Below, piece by piece: positions 7,660 through 14,036 of a DNA stretch of 14,225 bases. The stretch is from an uncultured Blautia sp. Its GTDB lineage: Bacteria; Bacillota; Clostridia; Lachnospirales; Lachnospiraceae. The notes below the pieces were generated by a model, which was given only the letters and a program-made list of their open reading frames with translations, was not told the DNA's origin and searched no databases. The stretch covers positions 1 to 14,225 of the forward strand of contig USPF01000054.1 of NCBI GenBank assembly GCA_900556555.1, in the 5' to 3' direction. A program made the position numbers and the translations under genes. Position 1 is the first letter of the stretch, and every line of letters begins with the position of its first letter.

Positions 7660-8103
7660 ATGGAAACAGCATTGACAGGACGTAATGTAGGAAAAACCTG
7701 CCGTACTCACTACAGAGGAACATTTAACGATGGAACACAGTTTGATTCATCTTATGACAGAGGACAGCCCCTGGAATTTACCTGCGGAGCAGGACAGATG
7801 ATCAAGGGATTTGACGCAGCCGTTGCTGATATGGAAGTGGGACAGATTGTAGATATCCACTTAATGCCGGAAGAAGCATATGGTATGCCGGATCCAAATG
7901 CCATTTTTACAGTGGAGATTGCACAGCTTCCGGGAGCAGAAAATCTGGAAGTAGGACAGCAGGTTTATTTATCCAATCAGCTTGGACAGCCATTTCCTGT
8001 TAAGGTGATTGCTAAGGAAGAGGCAACCATTACCTTTGATGCCAATCACGAAATGGCAGGAAAAGAATTAAATTTCCGTATCGAATTAGTGGAAGTAAAA
8101 TAA
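7660..8103 (+). CDS. FKBP-type peptidyl-prolyl isomerase, SlyD-like
   Basis: 147 aa. The FKBP domain is interrupted by an insert-in-flap domain in the SlyD manner. GTFNDGTQFDSSYDRGQPLEF (20-40), then GQMIKGFDAAVADMEVGQ (45-62), form the active-site region. PEEAYG (70-75) opens the insert, and FDANHEMAGKELNF (126-139) returns to the FKBP fold. The histidine-rich metal-binding tail of E. coli SlyD is absent. It probably catalyses prolyl isomerisation with chaperone activity in the cytosol. Two in-frame ATGs exist (7654 and 7660); the GAGG at 7648-7651 is only 2 nt from the first but 8 nt from the second, so 7660 is chosen. Confidence 0.9.
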   Translation: METALTGRNVGKTCRTHYRGTFNDGTQFDSSYDRGQPLEFTCGAGQMIKGFDAAVADMEVGQIVDIHLMPEEAYGMPDPNAIFTVEIAQLPGAENLEVGQQVYLSNQLGQPFPVKVIAKEEATITFDANHEMAGKELNFRIELVEVK

Positions 8104-8228
8104 GAAAACAGAAAAGGCTGCACTTGGGGAAGAGGTACGGTGGACACAAAAACGCCAGTATGGACGCCGTGGTACGGGCAGTAAGATTTTATAAAAAATT
8201 GTTAAAAAATATGGAATAGTGGATAGAG

Positions 8229-8268
8229 AAACAACTGCCAGATGGATTAGAATCTGGCAGTTGTTTTG
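8229..8268. terminator. bidirectional terminator between convergent genes
   Basis: A perfect 15-bp stem, AAACAACTGCCAGAT (8229-8243) with ATCTGGCAGTTGTTT (8252-8266) around an 8-nt loop, sits between the SlyD-like gene (+) and the 220-aa membrane protein gene (-). The T-rich flank TTGTTTTG serves the + strand. The rest of the interval (8104-8228) has no gene. Confidence 0.8.
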
Positions 8269-8271
8269 ACA

Positions 8272-8934
8272 TTATTTATGATTTTTCATTGCTTTATAAC
8301 CAATTAAAACAGTCCATACATAGGCACATGTTTTTGGAATCATAAGCATTCCAATCATTGGGATTTGGTCTGCAAAAAGCACTACTGGAATATAAAATCC
8401 AAAGCTTAATACAATGGTAAGCCACATGTTTTTGAATTCTGTATCATGGTTTTTGCGGGCACTTTTGTAAAAAAGAACAATGATTAAAAATCCAAGTAAT
8501 GCAAACGGAATGTTTCTGTAAATTCCCCAAGAGAGTGGAGCAGCAGCACTGAGCCATTTATTCTGTGGAAACAGGCAGAGAATGATTCGCAATGCAGATA
8601 ACACGTAGATGGCAGCAGTGATGTTATTTTGCCCTTTTATCTGATAGCGGATACGCCATACGTAATACAGAATAATGTAAAAGATGGTCATGGTGATAGA
8701 GGTAATGAATTTTCCTGTACCCAAAGCTACCGTAAAATCTTCTAATCCTGTGGTACAAAGTGCAATGGCTCTTGGTACCAGATGGAAAGAATCACCAACA
8801 CCAAGTACAACAGCCATGATACCAAATAAACGGTATTCTTTGTTTCCATTAGACTTTCGGATCATTGTGATTCCAATGGTAATAACGGAAATCAAATAAA
8901 TGACATCAAATAAAGTTTCAACAATTGCCTGCAT
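8272..8934 (-). CDS. conserved-looking 7-TM membrane protein, unknown function
   Basis: 220 aa with about seven hydrophobic segments (near residues 5-24, 35-55, 72-93, 105-120, 135-156, 170-188 and 192-212) and short basic loops. No family is recognised. Polar motifs inside or beside the membrane, GVGDSFHLVPRA (45-56) and WGIYRNIPFA (135-144), look more specific than generic membrane sequence and may form a binding or catalytic site. Basic residues follow in YKSARKNHD. It starts 23 nt after the stop of the 137-aa gene with a GAGG site, so both are transcribed together on the - strand. The operator in front of that gene suggests control by the adjacent TetR repressor. A role in efflux, membrane stress or lipid handling would be a guess. 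Confidence 0.75.
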   Translation of the reverse strand: MQAIVETLFDVIYLISVITIGITMIRKSNGNKEYRLFGIMAVVLGVGDSFHLVPRAIALCTTGLEDFTVALGTGKFITSITMTIFYIILYYVWRIRYQIKGQNNITAAIYVLSALRIILCLFPQNKWLSAAAPLSWGIYRNIPFALLGFLIIVLFYKSARKNHDTEFKNMWLTIVLSFGFYIPVVLFADQIPMIGMLMIPKTCAYVWTVLIGYKAMKNHK

Positions 8935-8957
8935 AAAAAATCCTCACTTTCATAGTT

Positions 8958-9371
8958 TTATTTTGTTTTATATTGTAAAAAATTTTTACCGAATAAAATT
9001 CCAGCCAATAGCAAAGAAGAGCCTAGTCCGGTGTAAAATACAGCAATAAAGCGTTCCGGAGCAAGAGAAGATGCCCGGAGATAAATACCACCACTCATCA
9101 TAACAGCCATAATAATAAAAGACTTTATATCAAAAAACTTCATGAAAAACTGTCGTTCTTCTTCGTAATTTTGAATTCTGGCTGTATATTTTTTTACAAG
9201 CCGTCCAAAAATAAAGTATTGAAAAACAGTAAAAACAGCCAAAGAGAGTAAAATGTCTATTACGGAAATATAAGGGGAATAGGAGAGAAGACCTATTCTC
9301 AGAATATTGAATCCTGCAACAGACCAGACTGCACAGGCAATGAGTAATAGTGTTTTTTTCTTTACTTTCAT
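8958..9371 (-). CDS. small 4-TM membrane protein, unknown function
   Basis: 137 aa with four hydrophobic segments (near residues 9-29, 35-60, 83-101 and 108-128) and a charged loop RLVKKYTARIQNYEEERQFF between the second and third. No recognised family or catalytic motif. The start is set at 9371 because AAAGGAG (9383-9389 on this strand) lies 11 nt upstream; the ATG at 9404 has no ribosome site and lies within the operator. It is the first gene of a two-gene membrane operon with the 220-aa protein. The TGAACnnnGTTCA operator sits immediately upstream of its ribosome site, matching the one in the neighbouring tetR promoter, so repression by that regulator is likely. Confidence 0.75.
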   Translation of the reverse strand: MKVKKKTLLLIACAVWSVAGFNILRIGLLSYSPYISVIDILLSLAVFTVFQYFIFGRLVKKYTARIQNYEEERQFFMKFFDIKSFIIMAVMMSGGIYLRASSLAPERFIAVFYTGLGSSLLLAGILFGKNFLQYKTK

Positions 9372-9382
9372 GACGTGAAAAT

Positions 9383-9389
9383 CTCCTTT
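9383..9389 (-). promoter_or_regulatory. ribosome site deciding the 137-aa gene start
   Basis: AAAGGAG on the - strand lies 11 nt before ATG 9371. The longer in-frame ATG at 9404 has no such site. Confidence 0.7.
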
Positions 9390-9390
9390 C

Positions 9391-9403
9391 TGAACATGGT
9401 TCA
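9391..9403. promoter_or_regulatory. TetR operator copy 2 (membrane operon)
   Basis: TGAACATGGTTCA has 5-nt inverted arms TGAAC/GTTCA around 3 nt, the same layout as the operator in the tetR promoter (10050-10062). On the - strand a weak -10-like TAAATT (9403-9408) overlaps its edge by one base, exactly as TATAAT overlaps the other copy. The -35 region here is poor. Confidence 0.65.
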
Positions 9404-9411
9404 ATTTACTG

Positions 9412-9463
9412 GAAATAAAAACGGATGTTCCGTTTCATGTGGGAAAACATATCCGTTTTATTC
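9412..9463. terminator. hairpin terminator after tetR
   Basis: On the - strand, AAAACGGAT (right side, near 9450-9459) pairs with ATCCGTTTT (near 9417-9426) around a loop that has its own small GTTT/AAAC stem, followed by TATTT. It begins a few bases after the tetR stop and separates tetR from the second operator/promoter. The symmetric A/T flanks could let it work both ways. Confidence 0.6.
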
Positions 9464-10027
9464 TTACATTTTATAAATGGTGCGTCGAATCATACCGGTG
9501 ATTCCAGAACAATCATAGTTATGACGAATCATTGCGGCAATAATAAAAGAAAAAATAATTTCCACAAACTTTTCAGGGGTAAAGGTATCATCAAATACTT
9601 CCATATGAACATTCGTATCGTGAACCAGTATCTGGTATAAGCCCTGACTCATGTGCTTCCAGGATTCTGCCATTAACTTTTGACCATTGATTTTTTCTTC
9701 TTCCATGAAAATCATTGAATGAAAGGCAAAAAAGCCAGGATATTTTTCTTCTCCTTGTTTCATGCTTTCAAAAATCCATTCCACACAGTCAACAAAGCTT
9801 TTAAAATCAGAGGTGTTTTCTGAAAAATGGAAAATATCATGCCATACACGTTCTACAGTTGCAGCAATCAAGTCAGATTTATTGTGAAAATAATTGTAGA
9901 TGGAACCGACAGAAATATTGCATTCCTTAGCAACGGTTCTGATATTGATTGCATTCCATCCTTGTTTTTGAATCAGGCTTGTGCTGATACGTAAAATTTC
10001 TTCTTTTGATGTAACAATGGTATTCAT
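9464..10027 (-). CDS. TetR/AcrR-family transcriptional repressor
   Basis: 187 aa, the family length. The N-terminal TetR HTH covers about residues 10-55: IRTVAKECNISVGSIYNYF (29-47) is the textbook helix-turn-helix with recognition helix SVGSIYNYF, followed by the KSDLI linker. The remaining approximately 130 residues form a helical ligand/dimer domain with a hydrophobic stretch EIIFSFIIAAMIRHNY near the end; the ligand cannot be read from sequence. Ribosome site AAGGAG (10036-10041 on this strand), 8 nt spacing. Its promoter has consensus -35 and -10 hexamers with a palindrome over the start site, so autorepression is expected. A second copy of the palindrome lies before the two downstream membrane genes, making these the probable target operon. 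Confidence 0.9.
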   Translation of the reverse strand: MNTIVTSKEEILRISTSLIQKQGWNAINIRTVAKECNISVGSIYNYFHNKSDLIAATVERVWHDIFHFSENTSDFKSFVDCVEWIFESMKQGEEKYPGFFAFHSMIFMEEEKINGQKLMAESWKHMSQGLYQILVHDTNVHMEVFDDTFTPEKFVEIIFSFIIAAMIRHNYDCSGITGMIRRTIYKM

Positions 10028-10049
10028 TTTCTGTTCTCCTTCTTATAAA

Positions 10050-10062
10050 TGAACAATGTTCA
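10050..10062. promoter_or_regulatory. TetR operator copy 1 (autoregulatory)
   Basis: TGAACAATGTTCA lies within a perfect 17-nt inverted repeat (10048-10064, central A). It begins at the last base of the tetR -10 box, so a bound dimer would cover the transcription start. It shares TGAACnnnGTTCA with 9391-9403. Confidence 0.75.
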
Positions 10063-10089
10063 TTATACATATATTTTTTGCTTTGTCAA
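10062..10089 (-). promoter_or_regulatory. tetR promoter, consensus hexamers
   Basis: On the - strand, TTGACA (10084-10089) and TATAAT (10062-10067) are separated by 16 nt. Both hexamers are perfect sigma-70/sigA consensus, which is typical of strong promoters held down by a repressor. Confidence 0.85.
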
Positions 10090-10101
10090 GCATTACCTTT
10101 A

Positions 10102-10131
10102 TTGTGTTACAAATCTCTGTTATGGTATAAT
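10102..10131 (+). promoter_or_regulatory. promoter of the DUF5714-ArsC/bcp/yaaA operon
   Basis: TTGTGT (10102-10107), an 18-nt spacer and TATAAT (10126-10131), preceded by TGG to make an extended -10 (TGGTATAAT). It is divergent from the tetR promoter, with the two -35 boxes only about 12 nt apart. Confidence 0.75.
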
Positions 10132-10165
10132 ACATCTGATGAAAACGATAACCGAGGTATAAAAA

Positions 10166-11257
10166 GTGAAAGAAGAATGTTTAATCTACAAACAGCCCTT
10201 AGAATATTTAGAAGAAGGTATTCTGATGGAATGTGCGATTTGCCACAAAAAAGAAAATAGCAAAACACGTTGTGTGAACAGTCATTATGTCTGTAGTGAG
10301 TGCCATACAAAAGGCATGGACAGTATTATTGGATTATGTCTCAATGAACATAGTAAAAATCCAATAGAAATTATCAATAAAATGATGTCCCAGCCGTTTT
10401 GTCATATGCATGGACCGGAGCATCATGTAATGGTGGGAGCAGCACTGCTTACTGCCTATCATAATGCAGGCGGAGAACTAGAGCTTGAAAAGGCATTGAT
10501 GGAAATGGACCGGAGAGGGAAGGAAGTTCCAGGCGGTGCCTGTGGATTCTGGGGAGCCTGCGGTGCTGGGATCAGTACAGGAATGTACCTGTCGATTGTT
10601 ACAAAATCAACACCTCTGGAAACAAAAACCTGGGGTTTGTGTAACCAGATGACAGGGAAAGCACTAGGGAAGATCGGTGAACTGAATGGCCCTCGCTGCT
10701 GTAAGCGGGATTCTTATTTGGCAATCCTAGAAGCGGTCAAGTTTACAGAAGAACATTTGGGAATTTCTATGGAAACAAAAGAATTCTTCTGTACACGTTC
10801 TGACCAGAACAATCAGTGTTTGAAACATAATTGCCCATTTCATGGAGAAAAGGAAATGCCGAAGAAAAAGAAAGTAGCCTTTATTTGTGTTCATAATTCT
10901 TGCCGGAGCCAGATTGCCGAAGCCCTGGGAAAACACTTGGCAGCGGACGTATTTGAAAGTTATTCCGCAGGAACAGAAACAAAACCAAAGGTTAACCAGG
11001 ATGCAGTCCGCATCATGAAAACATTGTATGGCATTGATATGGAACAAACACAGTATTCCAAATTAATTGGGGAAATTCCTGAGCCGGATCTTGCGATTTC
11101 CATGGGGTGTAATGTAGAATGTCCCTTTATCGGAAGACCATTTGACGACAACTGGGGACTGGAAGACCCTACAGGAAAACCAGATTCAGAATTTGAAAAA
11201 ATTATTGCTGAAATCGAAAAGAGAGTTTTAGAATTGAAAGAGCGATTGCGAGGATAA
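10166..11257 (+). CDS. DUF5714-like domain fused to thioredoxin-type arsenate reductase (ArsC)
   Basis: 363 aa, two domains. Residues 1-230 resemble DUF5714: an N-terminal cysteine-rich knuckle (C5, C23, C26, C36, C43, C46), then CHMHGPEHHVMVGAALL (79-95), PGGACGFWGACGAG, CNQMTGKAL, GPRCCKRDSY (176-184) and a CPFHGEKE end. The many Cys/His suggest metal binding; its function is unknown. Residues 235-363 are a low-molecular-weight-phosphatase fold ArsC: P-loop CVHNSCRSQ (C241 nucleophile, C246, R247), the Cys pair MGCNVECP (C315, C319) for disulfide relay, and GLEDPTGKP carrying the catalytic Asp. It should reduce arsenate, or possibly act as a phosphatase. GTG start at 10166 after GAGG (10153-10156). 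An oddity is CLIYKQPLEYL, where a CxxC knuckle would be expected and the second Cys is Tyr (Y8). Confidence 0.85.
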   Translation: MKEECLIYKQPLEYLEEGILMECAICHKKENSKTRCVNSHYVCSECHTKGMDSIIGLCLNEHSKNPIEIINKMMSQPFCHMHGPEHHVMVGAALLTAYHNAGGELELEKALMEMDRRGKEVPGGACGFWGACGAGISTGMYLSIVTKSTPLETKTWGLCNQMTGKALGKIGELNGPRCCKRDSYLAILEAVKFTEEHLGISMETKEFFCTRSDQNNQCLKHNCPFHGEKEMPKKKKVAFICVHNSCRSQIAEALGKHLAADVFESYSAGTETKPKVNQDAVRIMKTLYGIDMEQTQYSKLIGEIPEPDLAISMGCNVECPFIGRPFDDNWGLEDPTGKPDSEFEKIIAEIEKRVLELKERLRG

Positions 11258-11270
11258 GGAGGTAACGATT

Positions 11271-11726
11271 ATGTTAGAAGTAGGAACAAAGGCACCGGAT
11301 TTTGAATTGCCGGATCAAAATGGACAGATGCATAAGTTAAGTGATTATGCCGGAAAGAAAGTGATTTTATACTTTTATCCAAAGGACAGTACACCAGGAT
11401 GTACGAAACAGGCCTGCGGTTTTTCGGAAAGATACCCACAGTTTGTAGAAAAAGGAGCAGTCATTCTGGGAGTGAGCAAAGATTCTGTTGCTTCTCATAA
11501 GAGGTTTGAAGAAAAGTACGGATTAGCATTTACCTTACTCTCTGACCCGGAACGTAAGGTGATTGAAGCCTATGATGTCTGGAAAGAAAAGAAGAATTAC
11601 GGGAAGGTATCTATGGGTGTGGTACGAACCACTTATCTTATTGACGAGCAGGGAATCATCATAAAAAGCAATGACAAAGTGAAGGCAGCAGATGACCCGG
11701 AACGCATGTTACAGGAGTTGGCGTAA
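11271..11726 (+). CDS. bcp: Bcp-type thioredoxin-dependent peroxiredoxin
   Basis: 151 aa, the usual length. It reduces H2O2 and organic peroxides in the cytosol using thioredoxin. The active site FYPKDSTPGCTKQACGF holds the peroxidatic Cys44 and the resolving Cys49 five residues later, the BCP/PrxQ arrangement. VRTTYLIDEQG (about 117-127) supplies the conserved Arg and the typical C-terminal strand. Excellent ribosome site AGGAGGTAA, 13 nt after the ArsC fusion gene, and its stop overlaps the yaaA start (TAATG). The operon partners make it part of an arsenic/oxidative-stress response; the two domains upstream may share the thioredoxin pool. Confidence 0.93.
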   Translation: MLEVGTKAPDFELPDQNGQMHKLSDYAGKKVILYFYPKDSTPGCTKQACGFSERYPQFVEKGAVILGVSKDSVASHKRFEEKYGLAFTLLSDPERKVIEAYDVWKEKKNYGKVSMGVVRTTYLIDEQGIIIKSNDKVKAADDPERMLQELA

Positions 11727-12505
11727 TGAAGATTATTCTTTCACCAGCTAAGAAAATGAATGACAAGGAGCAATGTAGCTCTTTTGGACAATCTGTCTTT
11801 GAATGTACGGTTACACAACCAGTTTATTTAAAGAAAACAGAAGGGATTTTAGCATGGCTTAGAAGTCAGTCTTACGCTGAATTGAAGAAACTTTGGGAAT
11901 GTAACGATAAAATTGCAGAACAAAATTTTAAGCGGCTGGAGCATATGAATCTTAGGAACTATCTTACTCCAGCGGTGCTTTCTTATGAAGGAATTGCGTA
12001 TCAGTATATGGCACCGTCTGTATTTGAGGATGGACATTTTGAATACATTCAGGAGCATTTGTGTATTTTATCTGCCTTTTATGGTGTGCTTAGAGCCATG
12101 GATGGTGTTACTCCGTACCGCTTAGAGATGAAGGCAAAGGCATGTATTCATGGAAAGAAGAATTTATATGAATTCTGGGGGAGTGATTTGTACGAAGGAG
12201 TCAGAGATGACAGCGGAATCATCATTAATCTGGCTTCCAAAGAGTATTCAAAATGCATTGAAAAGTATCTGAGGAAAGATGACAGATATATCACCATTAC
12301 CTTCTGTGAAAAATCAGGTGATAAACTGGTAACAAAAGGTACTTATGCCAAGATGGCAAGAGGTGAAATGGTACGGTTTATGGCAGAAAACCATATTGAA
12401 AATCCGGTGGAAATACAGAAATTTGACAGACTTGGATATGTGTTCCGTGATGGGCTATCTTCGGAATCTGAATATGTATTTGAACGAATTACAGAAGACT
12501 GCTAG
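11726..12505 (+). CDS. yaaA: peroxide stress protein YaaA (UPF0246/DUF328)
   Basis: 259 aa, the usual size. Identified by the N-terminal signature MKIILSPAKKM, LRNYLTPAVLSYEGIAYQYM (a strongly conserved stretch), FYGVLRAMDGVTPYRLEM and the C-terminal FDRLGYVFRDGLSSESEYVF. In E. coli YaaA limits free iron and hydroxyl-radical damage during peroxide stress, and DNA binding has been reported; the same role is inferred here. Its start codon overlaps the bcp stop (TAATG), showing translational coupling. Together with Bcp it explains the operon as peroxide defence. Confidence 0.93.
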   Translation: MKIILSPAKKMNDKEQCSSFGQSVFECTVTQPVYLKKTEGILAWLRSQSYAELKKLWECNDKIAEQNFKRLEHMNLRNYLTPAVLSYEGIAYQYMAPSVFEDGHFEYIQEHLCILSAFYGVLRAMDGVTPYRLEMKAKACIHGKKNLYEFWGSDLYEGVRDDSGIIINLASKEYSKCIEKYLRKDDRYITITFCEKSGDKLVTKGTYAKMARGEMVRFMAENHIENPVEIQKFDRLGYVFRDGLSSESEYVFERITEDC

Positions 12506-12603
12506 GGTAACAAGAGAGTATAAGGAAGGGAAGCTTAGTCAAACGTGTTTTGTGGTGTGCTACCCGTCAAGTAGACAAATTAAATAACGAAAATTTTTTC
12601 TTC

Positions 12604-12632
12604 CCCGGTACAGTTTATGTACCGGGTTGTTT
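12604..12632 (+). terminator. terminator at the end of the stress operon
   Basis: A perfect 9-bp stem CCCGGTACA (12604-12612) / TGTACCGGG (12618-12626) with a GTTTA loop is followed by TTGTTT. It lies about 100 nt after yaaA and directly before the TnpV remnant. The 12506-12603 interval holds no gene that I recognise. Confidence 0.65.
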
Positions 12633-12944
12633 ATGCAACGTTTTCTAGTTCCCGACGAGGAACGCCCCATCGGAAAATACGGTCGTATGCACCGTGATTA
12701 TCTCATGGAACATGATCTGATGAGATTTAATGATTTGGTATTGGAAGGTCAGCTCTGGACTTATCTTGCCGATTTGAACGAGCAAGCACAAAACAGGTTG
12801 CAGCTGATTATCAGTCAGATGCAAAAAGCCGAGTCTGTGACTGAGAAATTGAAAGAGAAAAATCAGTGGTTATGGATTCAGAGTATGAACAGCATCCACA
12901 ATAGAGCAGAAGAAATTGTATTGAAAGAAATCGTATATAGATAA
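12633..12944 (+). pseudogene. tnpV: TnpV transposon-encoded protein, 5'-truncated remnant
   Basis: The frame reads an intact TnpV-like body: ERPIGKYGRMHRDYLMEHD, then LEGQLWTYLADLNEQAQNRL, SVTEKLKEKNQWLWIQSMN and HNRAEEIVLKEIVY. Full TnpV proteins start about 15-20 residues earlier with a DYLLPDL-type segment before the PIGKYG motif. Here the reading frame begins immediately after a terminator hairpin with ATG 12633 (or TTG 12627), no ribosome site, and a stop at 12585. TnpV is a small accessory protein of clostridial mobilizable and conjugative transposons whose function is not established. It marks the start of imported DNA. It could still be expressed from a non-standard start. Confidence 0.65.
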
Positions 12945-12950
12945 TATTTC

Positions 12951-12983
12951 GCCGGACTTCATTTTCTATGGAGTCCGGCTTTC
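12951..12983 (+). terminator. terminator after TnpV remnant
   Basis: An 11-bp stem GCCGGACTTCA / TGGAGTCCGGC (12951-12961 / 12969-12979, one G-U) has the loop TTTTCTA and a short T-rich tail. Confidence 0.75.
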
Positions 12984-13010
12984 TATATGAGGAAACCAGA
13001 GTTTTCTATG

Positions 13011-13059
13011 TCGGCAAAAACAAGACGGAAAACGCAAAAGTAGTTGATATTTTTGCCGA
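13011..13059. repeat. 10-bp perfect inverted repeat in the fic leader
   Basis: TCGGCAAAAA (13011-13020) and TTTTTGCCGA (13050-13059) are exact inverted copies 29 nt apart. The right arm lies between the -35 and -10 of the fic promoter. It may be a two-site operator for a DNA-binding protein, such as the HTH-Fic product itself, or an element-borne recombination site. Confidence 0.55.
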
Positions 13060-13073
13060 TGATATGATATACT
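13044..13073 (+). promoter_or_regulatory. promoter of HTH-fic gene
   Basis: TTGATA (13044-13049), an 18-nt spacer and TATACT (13068-13073), preceded by TGA to give an extended -10. It is 40 nt upstream of the ribosome site, and its spacer contains one arm of the inverted repeat. Confidence 0.7.
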
Positions 13074-13113
13074 ATACAATAGATTAGTGTAGTTTATGGA
13101 TTCGATTTATGAC

Positions 13114-13120
13114 GGAGGAG
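13114..13120 (+). promoter_or_regulatory. ribosome site deciding the fic start
   Basis: GGAGGAG lies 5 nt before ATG 13126. The in-frame ATG at 13096 has no such site and would translate through this one. Confidence 0.75.
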
Positions 13121-13125
13121 AGCAG

Positions 13126-14016
13126 ATGCGATACCTTTCAGTTACTGAAATAGCAAAAAGATGGAATGTGTCGGAACGTAGCGTTAGAAACTACTGTGCA
13201 CATGGACGTGTAAATGGTGCATTTCTTACTGGCAAAACTTGGAATATTCCTGAAAATGCAGAAAAGCCGGAGCGTTCTAATAAGAAGAAAGAACAGCCGA
13301 TTACACTGCTTGACATTCTGCAGGAGCAGAAAAAAAGTAAGTATTCCGGCGGTATTTACCATAAGACACAGATTGATTTGACATACAACTCAAACCATAT
13401 CGAGGGTAGCCGTTTGACCCACGATCAGACCAGATATATTTTTGAAACCAACACTATCGGTGTAGAAAAAGAAGTGCTGAATGTGGACGATGTGATTGAA
13501 ACAGCAAATCATTTCCGCTGTATTGATATGATTATTGATAACGCAAAGGCAACACTGACAGAGAAGTTTATCAAAGAACTTCATCTGATCCTGAAGAATG
13601 GCACCAGTGATTCCAGAAAAGATTGGTTTGCTGTAGGTGATTATAAAAAAATGCCGAATGAAGTGGGCGGTATGGCTACTGTACTTCCGGAAGAAGTTGC
13701 CGATAAGATGAAAGCATTGCTGTCAGAGTACAATGGAATAGAAGAAAAGACCTTTGAAGATATTCTGGACTTCCATGTGAAGTTTGAGCGAATTCATCCG
13801 TTCCAAGACGGTAACGGTCGTGTAGGCAGACTGATCATGTTCAAGGAGTGTCTGAAATATAATATCGTTCCATTTATCATCGAGGATAATCTGAAAATGT
13901 TCTATTATCGTGGACTGAAAGAATGGAACAATGAGAAAGGCTATCTGAGAGATACCTGTCTGACGGCGCAGGATAAATATAAAGCGTATTTGGATTATTT
14001 TAGAATTGCGTATTAA
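13126..14016 (+). CDS. Fic-domain AMP-transferase-like protein with N-terminal helix-turn-helix
   Basis: 296 aa. Residues 1-45 are a winged-helix/excisionase-like DNA-binding segment (YLSVTEIAKRWNVSERSVRNY, then NGAFLTGKTWNIP). Residues 80-290 are a Fic domain with the complete active-site motif HPFQDGNGRVGR (224-235), including catalytic His224 and the phosphate-binding GNGR. An inhibitory motif SxxxEG (S89-N-H-I-E93-G94) lies N-terminal to the Fic core, which makes it a self-inhibited class II Fic enzyme whose Glu93 would clash with ATP until released. Fic enzymes usually transfer AMP to Ser/Thr/Tyr of target proteins; the target here is unknown. Start chosen at 13126 from the ribosome site. 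It sits behind a TnpV remnant and before a second VbhA/Fic-like gene, so it is part of mobile accessory DNA. Confidence 0.88.
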   Translation: MRYLSVTEIAKRWNVSERSVRNYCAHGRVNGAFLTGKTWNIPENAEKPERSNKKKEQPITLLDILQEQKKSKYSGGIYHKTQIDLTYNSNHIEGSRLTHDQTRYIFETNTIGVEKEVLNVDDVIETANHFRCIDMIIDNAKATLTEKFIKELHLILKNGTSDSRKDWFAVGDYKKMPNEVGGMATVLPEEVADKMKALLSEYNGIEEKTFEDILDFHVKFERIHPFQDGNGRVGRLIMFKECLKYNIVPFIIEDNLKMFYYRGLKEWNNEKGYLRDTCLTAQDKYKAYLDYFRIAY

Positions 14017-14036
14017 GCAAGAAACGAGGTGCAGCT

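Noticed and set aside
8684..8899. 71-aa + strand ORF inside the 7-TM gene
   Set aside because: Antisense shadow without a ribosome site.
9404..9404. Longer start (ATG 9404) for the 137-aa membrane protein
   Set aside because: No ribosome site, and it would start inside the operator; ATG 9371 has a good AAAGGAG.
12345..12587. 80-aa + strand ORF at the end of yaaA
   Set aside because: Out-of-frame overlap with the conserved YaaA C-terminus; the extension past 12505 has no recognisable protein.
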